Of a stretch of DNA of 64,000 nt, positions 35,401-46,183 are shown one piece after another (positions within the stretch are counted from its first letter, which is position 1; every line of letters begins with the position of its first letter). This DNA is from Linaria vulgaris. Lineage: Eukaryota > Streptophyta > Magnoliopsida > Lamiales > Plantaginaceae. The notes beneath the pieces were generated by a model. The model was not told the DNA's origin, did not search any database, and was given only the letters and a program-made list of their open reading frames with translations. A program made the translations under genes and the position numbers. Location: contig OX415249.1 of assembly GCA_948329865.1 (NCBI GenBank), positions 59,869,580-59,933,579 of the forward strand, given 5' to 3'.

Positions 35401-35819
35401 AGTGCGATCAATATTGAAATTTTATCCTTTTTGGGATCATAAAAATTTCCATCAAGAGCCCACGACCTTGTTGAAGGAGAAAATATAATATAATGTCAAG
35501 ATTGGAATTCTATGTAAATCTTATCATTTAGACAAAAGGTTATATGTTTAAAACCAAATGCATTGACCTTTTTATGCAATTTATCACATTACTTTTTGAC
35601 TTGTGCATATAAACTTTGAAAGTATTATATCTTTGTAACCCTTTTCCATGCACTATTTTTGTACCTGTGCATGTGTCACCTTTTCATTTGATGGAAAACT
35701 TGCATTGTTCATTCTTGAGTGTGCATGCAATGATTGCTTGTCATTGTGAAGATTCTTACAGTTCTCTTATTTATATGTAGGTTCTCGTTCATTGGCTTGG
35801 TTCTGGTGTGGAGAGCTGA
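32436..35819 (+). pseudogene. AHL-like gene copy, unit 4 (nonsense codon, shifted start)
   Basis: Exons 32454-32615, 33550-33702, 34771-34926 and 35781-35819. The usual ATG is ATT at 32454-32456, but an in-frame ATG six codons upstream (32436, MRNLIQ) could replace it. Exon 2 carries TGA at 33676-33678 in place of AGA, ending translation inside the PPC domain. It also begins AAC instead of GAC. The AT-hook remnant reads PRGDTYDR. Exon 3 is intact. The hAT-like element sits in intron 2. Confidence 0.75.
34016..34608. mobile_element. 593-bp hAT-like non-autonomous element
   Basis: Begins AGTGTTGTGAAAGGCGAAAA and ends as the complement of CCAATGTTGTGAAAAGCACT, giving imperfect terminal inverted repeats. 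It is flanked by the 8-bp duplication TCACAACC (34008-34015 and 34609-34616). One end region is GC-rich with repeated gagcgcgc words, the middle is AT-rich, and there is no transposase. TSD length and TIR type indicate hAT. Confidence 0.85.
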
Positions 35820-36213
35820 GTTCTTACATTTGTTATTTCCTATGTAGTTTTCTAGTATACAATACTTCAATGTCCTTTTTATTTTTGGCTAAGGTCAGAG
35901 TACTAGACATTTAAATTTGGAATTCCTTTTTGTCTATTGATCTTCTAGGATTTGATAGTTTGTGGCGCGATATATAAATATATATCTATTTGTATATGTT
36001 TTCGTTGATGTGTTTGTTGCTTTGTACAATGAAAGAAAATATGGAAACATCGACGACATGGTTCTGAAAACCAGTAAATTGGGCAAGTGAGGAGAAAACA
36101 AAAGAGAACGCTAATTTTTTTTTTGTCTCAATGGAAATCCACGAAAGGGCATAGAGCCACTTGTTATCTGAGACTTTATAAAGGAAATTGTAATTTTATT
36201 TCAATATTAACTG

Positions 36214-36729
36214 TGATTTGGTGATAGATCGTTTTATATAGATATGCAGTGTCGGTTACAAGTATGTGATCTAGCAATACAACGAGTCTATCTCAAATCA
36301 GACCTACACTACGTGTCTCGTGTAGGCTTGGTCCAGAACACCTCGGACCCAACGCTTCGATGCTTGGATGGGAGTGGAATATCGGTAAATAGATCGAACG
36401 GACGTCGGTGATCGCCTTCGATGTGATGTCGGGGATGACCCCCGATGTGAGATCGGTGATGAGGTAGTATGACGTGTCACAGGCGTGTGTTGTAGTCACG
36501 ATATCGAATGAGACATCGAAAGTAACATCGGTGATGTATTTCAATATGACGAGTGGTAGCTGAGGGATAATTATTGCTTGTTTTGGGATCCGGGCACCGC
36601 GTATTTATAGACCTCGGGATCCAGAGACCAGAGTAACATATCGGTGATGATTACCGATATGACATCGAAAGTTATCCCCGATATGCTCCAAAATGGGCCT
36701 GGCCCAATATGCGGGAAATGCCCATATCA
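36214..36729 (-). mobile_element. 3' LTR of element 2
   Basis: 516 bp. On the minus strand it begins TGATATGGGC and ends ACCAAATCA, with TATA box CTATAAATACGCGG (complement near 36600) and many CGATAT/ATCGAA words. It is followed inward by the polypurine tract AATTGGGGGACTACA (complement at 36730-36744). Confidence 0.85.
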
Positions 36730-37128
36730 TGTAGTCCCCCAATTTGGGGATTCTTATCTTAGAGATAAGGATTCGCTAATTTAATTTAAAATTTCTGGGT
36801 CACCTGTACCCTTCATCCCGCCAGTTCAAATGACGGAGATCAAACTTGTGGGGAATGCACTTGTGATGAACGACGAGTTTGAGGTCCTCGTTTGAATTCT
36901 AGTTCCCTTGGTATCTGGGTTCCTTGAAAATTGTGATGGGGTTGCCGGGGCTGTTGTTATATTCTTGCGGCTCGTCGTGTAGTAGGGTTAGAGGTCGGTT
37001 TTTACCTTCGACATGATGTCGAAATTCATACTCGATATGATGTCAGCCCCCATGTCCTTTATCTGTACATCGAATATTAGTACCGATGTGAGATCGAAAC
37101 TGTGTTTCGATCTAGTATCTCCGATATC

Positions 37129-37137
37129 TATAAATAG
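37129..37137 (+). promoter_or_regulatory. TATA box for the antisense ORF of element 2
   Basis: TATAAATAG lies 207 bp upstream of the ATG at 37336 on the same strand, inside 300 bp packed with CGATAT and ATCGAA motifs also seen in the LTR promoter regions. Confidence 0.5.
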
Positions 37138-37335
37138 GTTGTCGGGAAAGTGAAAACCCACTTTGGCTTTTAGCAAAATTTTGTTGTCCCTTCGAAAGAC
37201 ACATCGAATTTGACTTCCGATATAGAATCCGACCTCGGTTTCGATATCTTCCTTCGATTTTAACTTTCGATATCAAATTCGATACCCTTTTCGATATCTT
37301 GTTCGATTTTGATTTGCATCCTTTAGTGCGTTAAT

Positions 37336-39320
37336 ATGTCGTTTGCCGGGGACAGTGTTGGCGCAGGTTCGCCCGAGATGGATTTCGGAGAGGGTGGAAT
37401 GGAGTTCTCTGAAAATGAGATGTTTGGGCCTGATCAATTGACTGGCGAACAGGGCGGTACTGAATTTTCTGCTCCGCCTGAGGTTGCCGGTCCTAATGTG
37501 GACGAATGGGGCTTTGAGGCCAGTCCCCCGAAATATAGGACCTCAGAGAAATATGAGGATATGACGTCTCGTGTTCCTCATCATGCTGGTTATTATTCTG
37601 ACAAGTATGACATTCCCGAGGGGTATAAGGTCATATTCCCCAGTGCGGATCTACGAATGCATACTCCACCAAAAGGCTGCATTACTGTCAGTGCCAAGCA
37701 CTTCAAGAACGGGTTGCGCTTCCCGATTGATCCTGCGGTTAGTGCTATTATAGCAAGTATTGGGGTCTGCTTGGGACAGCTATCCCCCAATTCTCTGGGC
37801 TACATTGTAGCTTTCATTTGTGTTATGAGGGCGTTAGGTGCCCCTTGTGGAGCTAATGAGTTCTGGGAGCTCTTTAGCGTTATGGTAAATAGAAAGGGTG
37901 GTGATAGAGGGTTTTTCTGTGTGCGATCCCAGACGGGGCTTAGGTTCGTGCACTATACTCAATCTAGCTACGGACTTGGAAATAAGTGCGAGTATATGTA
38001 CATCCAGGAGAGGACGGCTGGTGAGTTTGATGCGCTTCCTAGCGTGTGGTGTGAAGACACCAAATATGAGAGACGAACCGCTGTTGGGCGTACTGCACAC
38101 AGCCTCGATTTTCTGAGGAAGTTGATCAACCATCCATACGACGGTACCTTGCTTTGTAGTGACGTAGTTTTGCGAGCAAGTGGGATATCTTCCGTGCGGT
38201 ATAACGGTCCCTCTACGCTCGGTAAGTGTTATATCTTTGTAAATTGATATTCTCCCCTAGACTTATTTCTTGATCCTCTATTTTGTGTGTTTCGCAGCCG
38301 AGCTGGTGGAGTATTGTAGTCTGGATGCGATAGCAGAACGCAGACAGCCGGGGGCCGAAATCGCTACGGATGACGCCCCTCCACTCGTCAAGAAGAAGGG
38401 TCGTGAGGGCGTGCATAAGAATGCGAAGAAATCTGTGCCCTCCTCGAGTGAAAATACTGTCGGGGTGGGTAATACTTCGCAATCTCAATCTGACGTTGGT
38501 GTTGGGACGTCCATGGGGCGAAAGAGAAGGAAAGAAGATGGTAGTTCAAGTGGCGATCACAGTGGTCCCTTTCGCTCTATAAGTAGTCTTTATGCCATTC
38601 ACTGTGTATTTGCTTTGGGTTTTCATTTGATTGAGCGATCAAGTCCGTATTGTGGACGTGCAGGTGGCTGGTTTTTTGAAAGGCTTCTTGACGATGGCCA
38701 TTAAAGGTCAAGCGGATCACGCCGAGTCGCTCTGAGTTACCAATGGTTTGCTCGAGAAACAGGGCGAATACGATCATGTTGCCGCTGTACAGCTCCAACA
38801 TGAGAGAGACGAGACCATGGATATTTTGAAGGCCAACGAGAATAATGTGGGAGCCCTGTTAGATGACAATAAGAGGTTGATCGGAGAGCTTAATGAGTCT
38901 CGACTCATCACTGGTCAAGAAGCATCTGGTCGGGAGGCCCTTGAAGCTGAGGTCGCAATTCTGAAGGACCAATTAGCCCAGGCTAAAAGGCACATGCGGT
39001 GCATGACGCCGAGTAAAAGCCAACTGACCAGTGCAGCCAAACAGTTCCTTCTGAGTCGGTCATATAAGATGATATGTGCTGAGCGGGGCTTGCTGGAACG
39101 GGAGGAAGCCAAGGCCTCTGTCATAGGTCAAATCCAGCTGGACGGTGGTTTCAAGGATGGTTACGACCCTTCGGCCATAAACCCATTGAAGGGGCCGGAC
39201 GGGGAATTTCCTGAGGATTCGGATGATGATGATGAAGATCTAGAACCGGAGGCGGAGTACCACGAGATCGTCGAGCAGAAGAGTTTGGCGTTAATACACA
39301 TCAAATGGGCCCCTCGTTAA
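37336..39320 (+). pseudogene. Antisense ORF of element 2: gypsy-type 'transposase' (PF04195-like) domain
   Basis: Exon 1 is 37336-38221, exon 2 starts at 38298 after TTCGCAG, and exon 3 is 38664-39320 after GTGCAG; the donor of exon 2 is not clear. The protein begins with an acidic/Gly-rich ~90 residues, then the domain (IFPSADLRMHTPPKG, HFKNGLRFPIDPAVSAIIAS, LSPNSLGYIVAFICVMRALG), then a basic Lys/Arg-rich part (KKKGREG, GRKRRKEDG) and a coiled-coil-like exon 3 (VAILKDQLAQAKR) with acidic DDDDEDLEPEAE near the end. This is the 'putative gypsy type transposon' family, found mostly in plant retroelements and of unknown activity. TGA at 38733-38735 interrupts exon 3. It is read opposite to the element's gag, with its own TATA box. 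Confidence 0.7.
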
Positions 39321-39574
39321 CCTGGTTGAGATTCTAGGAGTTTGTATTTTTTCTTTCGGCGCAGTTGCCTCCTGTAATATGATTCCTGGTTTTACCTGTT
39401 AATTCATCGATCTTTTCTGCGTATCCTGATATATATTTGTTCATACATAATCCATGGTGTGATTGCTCGTGTTACTGTTGGTTCTCCTTGTTATGTCACA
39501 TGTCGGTCATACCAGATTATGTCGAGTAATCATGGTTATCGCATGAAGGCGCCTTCGTTTCTGTTTTTTAACGT

Positions 39575-40610
39575 ACAACCCGCTGTCACAGGGGAACCGC
39601 TGATGTTGCCCTGTTTGTTGTCGACCTTGTTATCATAGGGGATTTTTCTTGGACTGACCCCGTTATCACAGGGAATTTCATCTTGAATCGACCCCGTTAT
39701 CACAGGGAATTTTTCTTGGACTGGCCCCGTTATCACAGGGAATTTTTTCTAGAAATGGCCCCGTTATCACAGGGAATTTCTTCTTGGACTGGCCCCGTTA
39801 TCATAGGGAATTTTTTCTTGAATCGACCCCGTTATCACAGGGGATTTTCCTTGAATTGGCCATGTTATCACAGGGAATGTTTTCTTGAATCGACCCCGTT
39901 ATCACAGGGGATTTTTCTTGAATTGACCCCGTTATCACAGGAAATTTTTCTTGGACTGGCCCCGTTATCACAGGAAATTTTTTCTTGAATTGGCCCCGTT
40001 ATCACAGGGAATTTCTTCTTTGACCGGCCCCGTTATCACAGGGAATTTTTTCTTGGACTGGCCCCGTTACCACAGGGAATTTTTTCTTGAATTGGCCCCG
40101 TTATCATAGGGAATTTCTTCTTGGACTGGCCCCGTTATCACAGGGAATTTTTTCTTGAATCGACCCCGTTATCACATGGAATTTTTTCTTGAATTGGCCC
40201 CGTTATCACAGGGAATTTTTTCTTGAATCGACCCCGTTATCACAGGGGATATTTTTGAGGGTAGGGGTGCATCCCGTTATCACAGGGAACCCGCTACCTG
40301 TTGAATTGTGTTTGATCGACCCCGTTATCACAGGGAATATTTTTGTGGGTAGGGATGCGTCCCATTATCACAGGGATCCCACTACCGTTGAATTGTTTTT
40401 GATCGACCCCGTTATCACAGGGGATATTTTTGTGGGTAGGGATGCGTCCCGTTATCACAGGGATCCCACTACCGTTGAATTGTTTTTGATCGACCCCGTT
40501 ATCACAGGGGATATTTTGTGGGTAGGGATGTGTCCCGTTATCACAGGGATCCCACTACCGTTGAATTGTTTTTTATCGACCCCGTTATCACATGGGATAT
40601 TTTTTGTGTT
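39575..40610 (-). repeat. Minisatellite of element 2 with the CCCGTTATCACAGGG core
   Basis: More than 25 copies of ccccgttatcacagggaatt with short spacers (ttttcttgaattgg, ttcttggactgg, ttcttgaatcga; period ~36-37 bp) at 39640-40240. From 40240 to 40600 come ~90-bp units with two cores each, spacers gtgggtagggatgcg and actaccgttgaattg. The latter are the reverse complement of the 90-bp repeat in element 1, so the two elements share this sequence. Open frames through the block are by-products. Confidence 0.93.
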
Positions 40611-41437
40611 GTGGGCGAGGCTTTTCGTTGTCTTTTTGATTATGTCTCTTGGTGACTCTGTCGTCATTGAATATGTAGGTCATTGAGCCCTGTAACACAG
40701 CATAGACAAGAAAAAATTTCGATGTAAACGCTAATACGGAAGCACAAAATGATGTGCCTGTGTTATCTGCGGGATGTTCCCACAATGTGGAAATATCAGT
40801 TCATACGAGAGACAGTGTTTTCATTGTGCTCCATCGCGCCTGTTGTGCCCGTTTGTACCTGTTGTACCTGTTTGAATAGAAAATATAGAATAATCTGGGG
40901 CAATGCCCCCTGAATCACCCTTTTAATATACTCTATGTCCTTTTCAGACATAGTGATGGGCGATCCTTTGAGCCATGTACCTGCAAGAGGGAGATGTGCT
41001 AAACATATATCTAGGGGAACATTCCCCAATTCCTTATGCCATTTTCGGCACTTCTATAATGTCCGCTTAGGACATATCCCTGCATGAAATATGAGATTGC
41101 GCCAAGCAACAAATAAAAAGGTAATAAAGGATAACGGTCGAAGGCTAGGTAAACCTAACCCTCCTACCTTTCCCGTTGAGTAGGGAATCAGACCGGCGTA
41201 GTTCCCCCTGTTTTAAGTTACATGCCGACCCACGAAGGGCAAAATAAGAGATAGCGATCGAGGGCTAGGTAGACCTAACCCGCCTACGTATCCCGTTGAG
41301 TGGGGAATCAAACCGGCGTAGTTCCCCCTGTTTTAAGTTTACAGACCAACCCACGATGGGGCAATGTTTTCGTCGTTCGAACATAATTTAAAAAGTGTCA
41401 AAATTTAATGTATTGTTTTATTTGCTCCTCATGGTGA
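40611..41437 (-). other. Element 2 spacer with a duplicated ~119-bp segment
   Basis: Non-coding. Two diverged copies of gctaggtaaacctaaccc...cggcgtagttccccctgttt end at about 41218 and 41337. RT, RNase H and integrase would be expected here and are absent. Confidence 0.65.
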
Positions 41438-41950
41438 TCATTCCCTAGCTTGCCGCTCCTGACTCGGTCCGATCGCTTCTTCATCCGCTTCTCTAATTCT
41501 TGGCAACGTAAGAGAAGTGATGTAGCAGAACCAAGCTTCCTCCTGGTCGGCGACCACTTCTCTGACCCCTCCTCCTGCTGGGAATTTCATCTTCTGATGG
41601 AATGTAGATACCACTGAACTTATCGCATTCAGGGCCGGTCTGCTGATTATAACGTTGTATGCAAATGATTGGTCCACGATTGTGTATTGAACATTAATAG
41701 TTCGCATGCGCGGTTCTTGTCCGAATGATGTGGGAAGGTTCACCTGCCCTAGGGGAATTGTCTCTACTCCACCAAATCCTACCAGTGGCGTACGGACCTG
41801 TTCGACTGCGTGGTGGCCGAGTGCCATTTTCTCCAAAGCATGCGCAAACATAATGTTGGTGGAGCTGCCGTTGTCTATGAGTACATTGTGTACAACGTAG
41901 TTAGCGATATCAAGCTGAACAACCAGGGGGCAGTCAAGCTCGCCTGCTGG
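41438..41950 (-). pseudogene. Element 2 aspartic protease region
   Basis: On the minus strand the frame reads DCPLVVQLDIANYVVHNVLI then DNGSS, the retroviral-type protease active site (D-N-G-S, usual D-T/S-G). It continues FAHALEKMALGHHAVEQ, LVGFGGVETIPLGQVNLP, TIVDQSFAYNVIISRP to a stop at 41438. It is offset by one frame from gag, near 41945. The protease would cut the gag polyprotein. The frame offset may be a mutation or an expression frameshift; the gag frame beyond it runs only into an out-of-frame tail. Confidence 0.75.
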
Positions 41951-43868
41951 ACGGCCTCGGGGCTGAGGTCCAAGAGGTCCCTGCTGGAAAACGTGATAAC
42001 CTCTTCTGGGAGCTCCTCGATCAACATTGTAAATCCAACAAATCGGTCATCGTTTAATCCGCGAGTTATCTTCTTCCTCTGATTGGTGGAATCTGCTCCC
42101 GCGGTCCCACAGCTTATCACATTGATGACCCCCCTCGAAGGCCCACTAGTTATCGCATTGCGTCCTTGTCCGCTTTCAATCGCCTTTAGGCCCTCCCTTG
42201 TTGGGGATTGGGACCGTTCTCTTGATTCAGCGTACTGCCAGCTCGCCTTAACAAATTCTATCAATCTTCCGTCCTTTATCAGTCTCTCGATCTCATCCTT
42301 CAGGTCATAGCAGTCATTCGTGTCATGGCCTTTTTGGCGGTGATACTCGCAGTAGCGTCTAGATTTCTTGGTGAAATCCGTCTCCTTGATTTTTCGAGGT
42401 GCACTTAGCCAATTCCTGCTTTGCGCAACGACAAAGATAGTGCGAATGTCGCGATGAAGGGGGGTATATCTCTTTGGGGACCCGTCTCTTCCTTCCCTGT
42501 TCTTGTTCCATAACTCTCTACCCCTTTCCCGGCCGGATTCCTGGGGTCTAAACTTAGCTGCCATCATCGCATCTTCGTAGATCATAGTATGCGCCAACTT
42601 GTTTATCCTATTGATGGTAGGTTCTGCGAGCTTGATCAACTCTTTGGCGAATCTGTTGTGCGTCGTTGCCCTGAACAGGGTCTGCAGCACCTGTCCCATG
42701 TAGGGGTTGTACACCTTCAGTAACTCCTCATTGAATCTGCTCATGAATTCGCCGAGAGTTTCTCTCTCATTCTGTTTCAACGCTTCCAGATGGTACATGC
42801 TTGTCTTCGTTCGTTTCTGACTGGAAAAGTGGTTCTCCAATCTCTCCTTCATCTGCTTGAAGCTTGAAATAGATCCTACTTCGATTCTGTTAAACCAGTC
42901 TAATGCTGCTCCAATCAGTGTTGTCGCCATTATTTTTGCCTTAATACCCTCGAAAAAATCTTGTAGGTTCAAGAGACTCTCCACGTCGTGGATGTGATCC
43001 CCCGGATCACTCTTCCCATCATACGGTTTTATGGTTGGAATCTTGTCTCCTCTGTGCAGTACCTCTGCCTCTATCTCATCTGAAAACGGGGTCCTATTGC
43101 GACCCTTCCCATGACTCTGAGTCACCTTCCTTGCTAACTCCGCCCTCTCGCGGTCTAGCTGTTCCATCCTCCTTGAAATTACTCACAGTATCTCTGCACC
43201 CTCATTTTTTGAACCATTGATCTCGGCGCGGTCGCGACCGCGTTCTATCTTCCTCGCTAGCTCCCGATCTAGGGTCCCGGGGTCCCGTCTCTCTGCCCTG
43301 TCATAAGCAGCGGAGGATATCTCTCTGAAGAAGTCCCCCGTGTCCTCATGTTCGTCGCATCCTTGCCTTGCCCTTCTCTCATCCACTCCAGATTCAGTGG
43401 GCCTTGCCCGGATGTCCTTCGCCCTTTGCTCCACCAGACGTGGGAGCAAGGTCTCCAATGTGGAATTCAGCGCTGCTCTCACAGTGGCGTTGATCTTAGC
43501 TTGCATCTCCGGGGTTATAGCGGCGGGATGGACGGTGCTTTGTCCCGCGGGCATTGTCTCCTCCTGGCCGGGAAACTCCGTATTTGGCGCTTCGGTCATT
43601 GGAATGTCAGTTGCGTAGTTCTCGATGGGCGGGCCTCAGTTTTGGGTTCTGCCGCACTTGGTGCAACAAGGGTCGGACCTACATTTGCGGCTCGCGGCGG
43701 CCTCCTGGGCCGGCGCTTTTGTTGCACTTGTGGTGGAGGGAGCTCCATCTCGGCTCTAGCCACTGTCTGTTCTTGGTCAGTCGGGTGTTGAGGGGTTTGT
43801 GTGTCCTCCATCCTGGCGCTCCTAGTCACAACTCCGCTAATTTCAGATCGGGTCCTCCTTACTTGCAT
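41945..43868 (-). pseudogene. Element 2 gag
   Basis: Read from 43868 in three pieces: a Pro-rich N-terminus starting MQVRRTRSEI; from 43599 a piece with MTEAPNTEFPGQEETMPAGQ and a helical segment; and from 43167 the capsid (PYDGKSDPGDHIHDVESLLN, AALDWFNRIEVGSISSFKQM, RETLGEFMSRFNEELLKVYN) and a CCHC-like knuckle (CEYHRQKGHDTNDCYDL). A frameshift separates the first two pieces; a single TGA in VISRRMEQ context, where element 3 has CGG, separates the last two. Gag would form particles that package element RNA. Codon damage is light, and most of the capsid is uninterrupted for 430 codons. Confidence 0.85.
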
Positions 43869-43894
43869 CTCGGTGTCCTTGTCCGGGAACTGGT

Positions 43895-43914
43895 GTTCCC
43901 ACAGACGGCGCCAC
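43895..43914 (-). other. Primer binding site of element 2
   Basis: GTGGCGCCGTCTGTGGGAAC on the minus strand, directly inside the 5' LTR. Confidence 0.85.
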
Positions 43915-44433
43915 TCATTTGGCGATAGATCGTTTTATATATATATATGCGAATGTCGGTTACAAGTATGTGATCTAGCAATACAACGAGTCTATCTCAA
44001 ATCAGACCTACACTATGTGTCTCGTGTAGGCTTGGTCCGGAACACCTCGGACCCAACGCTTCGATGCTTGGATGGGAGTGGAATATCGGTAAATAGATCG
44101 AAGGGACGTCGGTGATCGCCTTCGATGTGATGTCGGGGATGACCCCCGATGTGAGATCGGTGATGAGGTGGTATGACGTGTCACAGGCGTGTGTTGTAGT
44201 CACGATATCGAATGAGACATCGAAAGTAACATCGGTGATGTATTTCGATATGACGAGTGGTAGCTGAGGGATAATTATTGCTTGTTTTGGGATCCGGGCA
44301 CCGCGTATTTATAGACCTCGGGATCCGGGGACCACGGTAACATATCGGTGATGATTACCGATATGAGATCGAAAGTTATCCTCGATATGCTCCAAAATGG
44401 GCCTGGCCCAATATGCGGGAAATGCCCATATCA
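43915..44433 (-). mobile_element. 5' LTR of element 2
   Basis: 519 bp. On the minus strand it begins TGATATGGGC and ends CCAAATGA (last CA changed to GA). It differs from the 3' LTR at scattered sites and in a (TA)n tract near 43940. Confidence 0.85.
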
Positions 44434-45002
44434 AATTGTCCAAAATATTACAAGGCCATGAACTATTTTTATGTGAGACCAAGTTCTAGAATGTTCTTTT
44501 TTACTCTACAACTTCCTAGACCTTAACCAAAACAAATTAACTCTTGAAAATATAATTTTTTACTCTAAAATATTATAAGAACGGACTCAACTTAAAGACT
44601 AATGTAATTAAAAGTTGAAATTATTAAGGAATATCAAATGACTCAAACTCGCCAGAACGCGAAACAATATGCGCAGTCTCAGTAAAACTATCATAAATGT
44701 TAATTCGAAGCAGTATGCGCAGTCTCAGTAAAACCAGCATAGCTATTAATTCGAAGAAGTATACACAGTCTGTAAAACCATCATTTTTTTATCGGGAAAA
44801 CAGAAATTTATTGAAGAAAGTATGAGCAATACTCCAAAAGCATGTAAAACCATCATAGCTACAAAATTATAATTCCTGCATAATCTGTTACTTTACATTT
44901 TTCAATCAACTTGTGATATGTAACAATTATCGTTGCACATTACTTATTAACATATGGAAGTTCATTGTTTTAAACCAATAGAGTGAGGCATTTTATTGAA
45001 CA

Positions 45003-45384
45003 AGGACGAATAATTAAATTTGCCCCTTATCTTTTTCTAAAAAGCTAATATGCCCAATTTTTTCGGGCCTTGTTTTTATTCTCCATATTTATTAAAAAGT
45101 CTACTAAAAATGCCCTCGGTCCTTATTCGAGCCAAAATTGCCTACGTGACGGTACAAAATTGCACTATGTATTCCGAAAAAAAATTGTACTTTGCACCTC
45201 AAAATATTTTAGGGTGCAAAGTGCAATTTTGTACCATGAGGTAGGCAATTTTGGCCCGAATAAATACCGATGGCAATTTTAACAAAAAAATTGAAACATA
45301 TGGGACATTTAAACAAGGCCCGAAAAAATTGGGCATATTAGCTTATAACAAAAAAGATAAGGGGCAATTTTAATAATCCGTCCT
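45003..45384. mobile_element. Fold-back MITE, unit 4 (hAT type)
   Basis: 382 bp, arms as in unit 1, flanked by ATTGAACA and ATAGAACA. Confidence 0.85.
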
Positions 45385-46183
45385 ATAGAACAATATGCAA
45401 AGGCTTTTATGACTTCATTTATGCCGAGATAGAATCAGTTTTTGTTGATTGATTCCACCAAATGATAATTATTTATTTATTTATTTGTGCCTTAAGGTAA
45501 CTTAAGGTTTTTTTTTTGATAAGTAATGTAACTTAACGTCATATATAATAAGATCACACATTGATACATATGTATCACAATGTTTAATAAAATAAAAAGA
45601 AATCACAATTTTATGTTAATTGCAAGTACGTGTTAAGCGAGGAAAAGAGTAATTTAGTAGAAGATGTCAAAGAAACACAATTTTTTTCTTCTCATAGTCT
45701 ATATCATCTTCTGCACTAGTATTAGACTCATGTTCTGCACCTTGTACATTTTCAGGTTCATCATATATAAGAGAGATTTCTTAGCATATCATAAGAACGT
45801 TAAAATCTCACAATTTTTTTGTGTGAATAAAAAAATGGAGATATATTCTAATCGAAATTCAAATCTGTTTGCTGCACTAAGTATCGACATTTGTTGTAAT
45901 TTAGCCTAAGATTCTTTGTATCTTCCAAACATTGCATTATAAATTAGTAAGTAAAATATTAGTATTTAAGCTAAAACAAGTTGGCAACAATGTTGGTAAC
46001 AGTTGAGTATTTATTACAACAATATCTTCTCACTAGTAGACGAAAGTCCAACAAACACTATCATTGCACCATATGAGCTTTACACTATTTAGCCTACCAA
46101 TTTTGCCATGCTACTTGATTTTACTGTTTCGCAATCAAAATAAAACTTATCAAGTTTTTTAAACCATACAAAATCTTATTCAA

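Larger units (their letters stand above)
36214..44433 (-). mobile_element. Element 2: Tat-type gypsy element, gag/protease only, 8.2 kb
   Basis: Minus-strand element with LTRs at 43915-44433 (5') and 36214-36729 (3'). Order in its own direction: LTR, primer site, gag, protease, about 0.7 kb spacer, minisatellites, an ORF on the opposite strand, polypurine tract, LTR. No RT, RNase H or integrase lies between the protease end (41438) and the repeats. The target duplication is AACTG (36209-36213) / AATTG (44434-44438) with one mismatch; array consensus there is aattg. The opposite-strand ORF between pol and 3' LTR is a known trait of some Tat-lineage elements. Confidence 0.88.
32200..45929 (+). 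repeat. AHL array unit 4 (two insertions)
   Basis: Starts at the variant catagcattat. It contains the 593-bp hAT-like element (34016-34608) and the 8.2-kb element 2 (36214-44433). Net length is about 4.9 kb. The AHL copy has a nonsense codon and a lost start; the MITE and the 81-codon frame are complete. Confidence 0.9.

Noticed and set aside
39575..40610. CRISPR-like regular repeats with variable spacers
   Set aside because: This is a plant retroelement minisatellite. Spacers are near-identical or belong to a few types, there are no cas genes, and the repeat is shared with element 1.
39683..40686. Tandem repeat ORFs (MNRPRYHREF...) as a repeat protein gene
   Set aside because: Same cause: a minisatellite read through by chance inside element 2.
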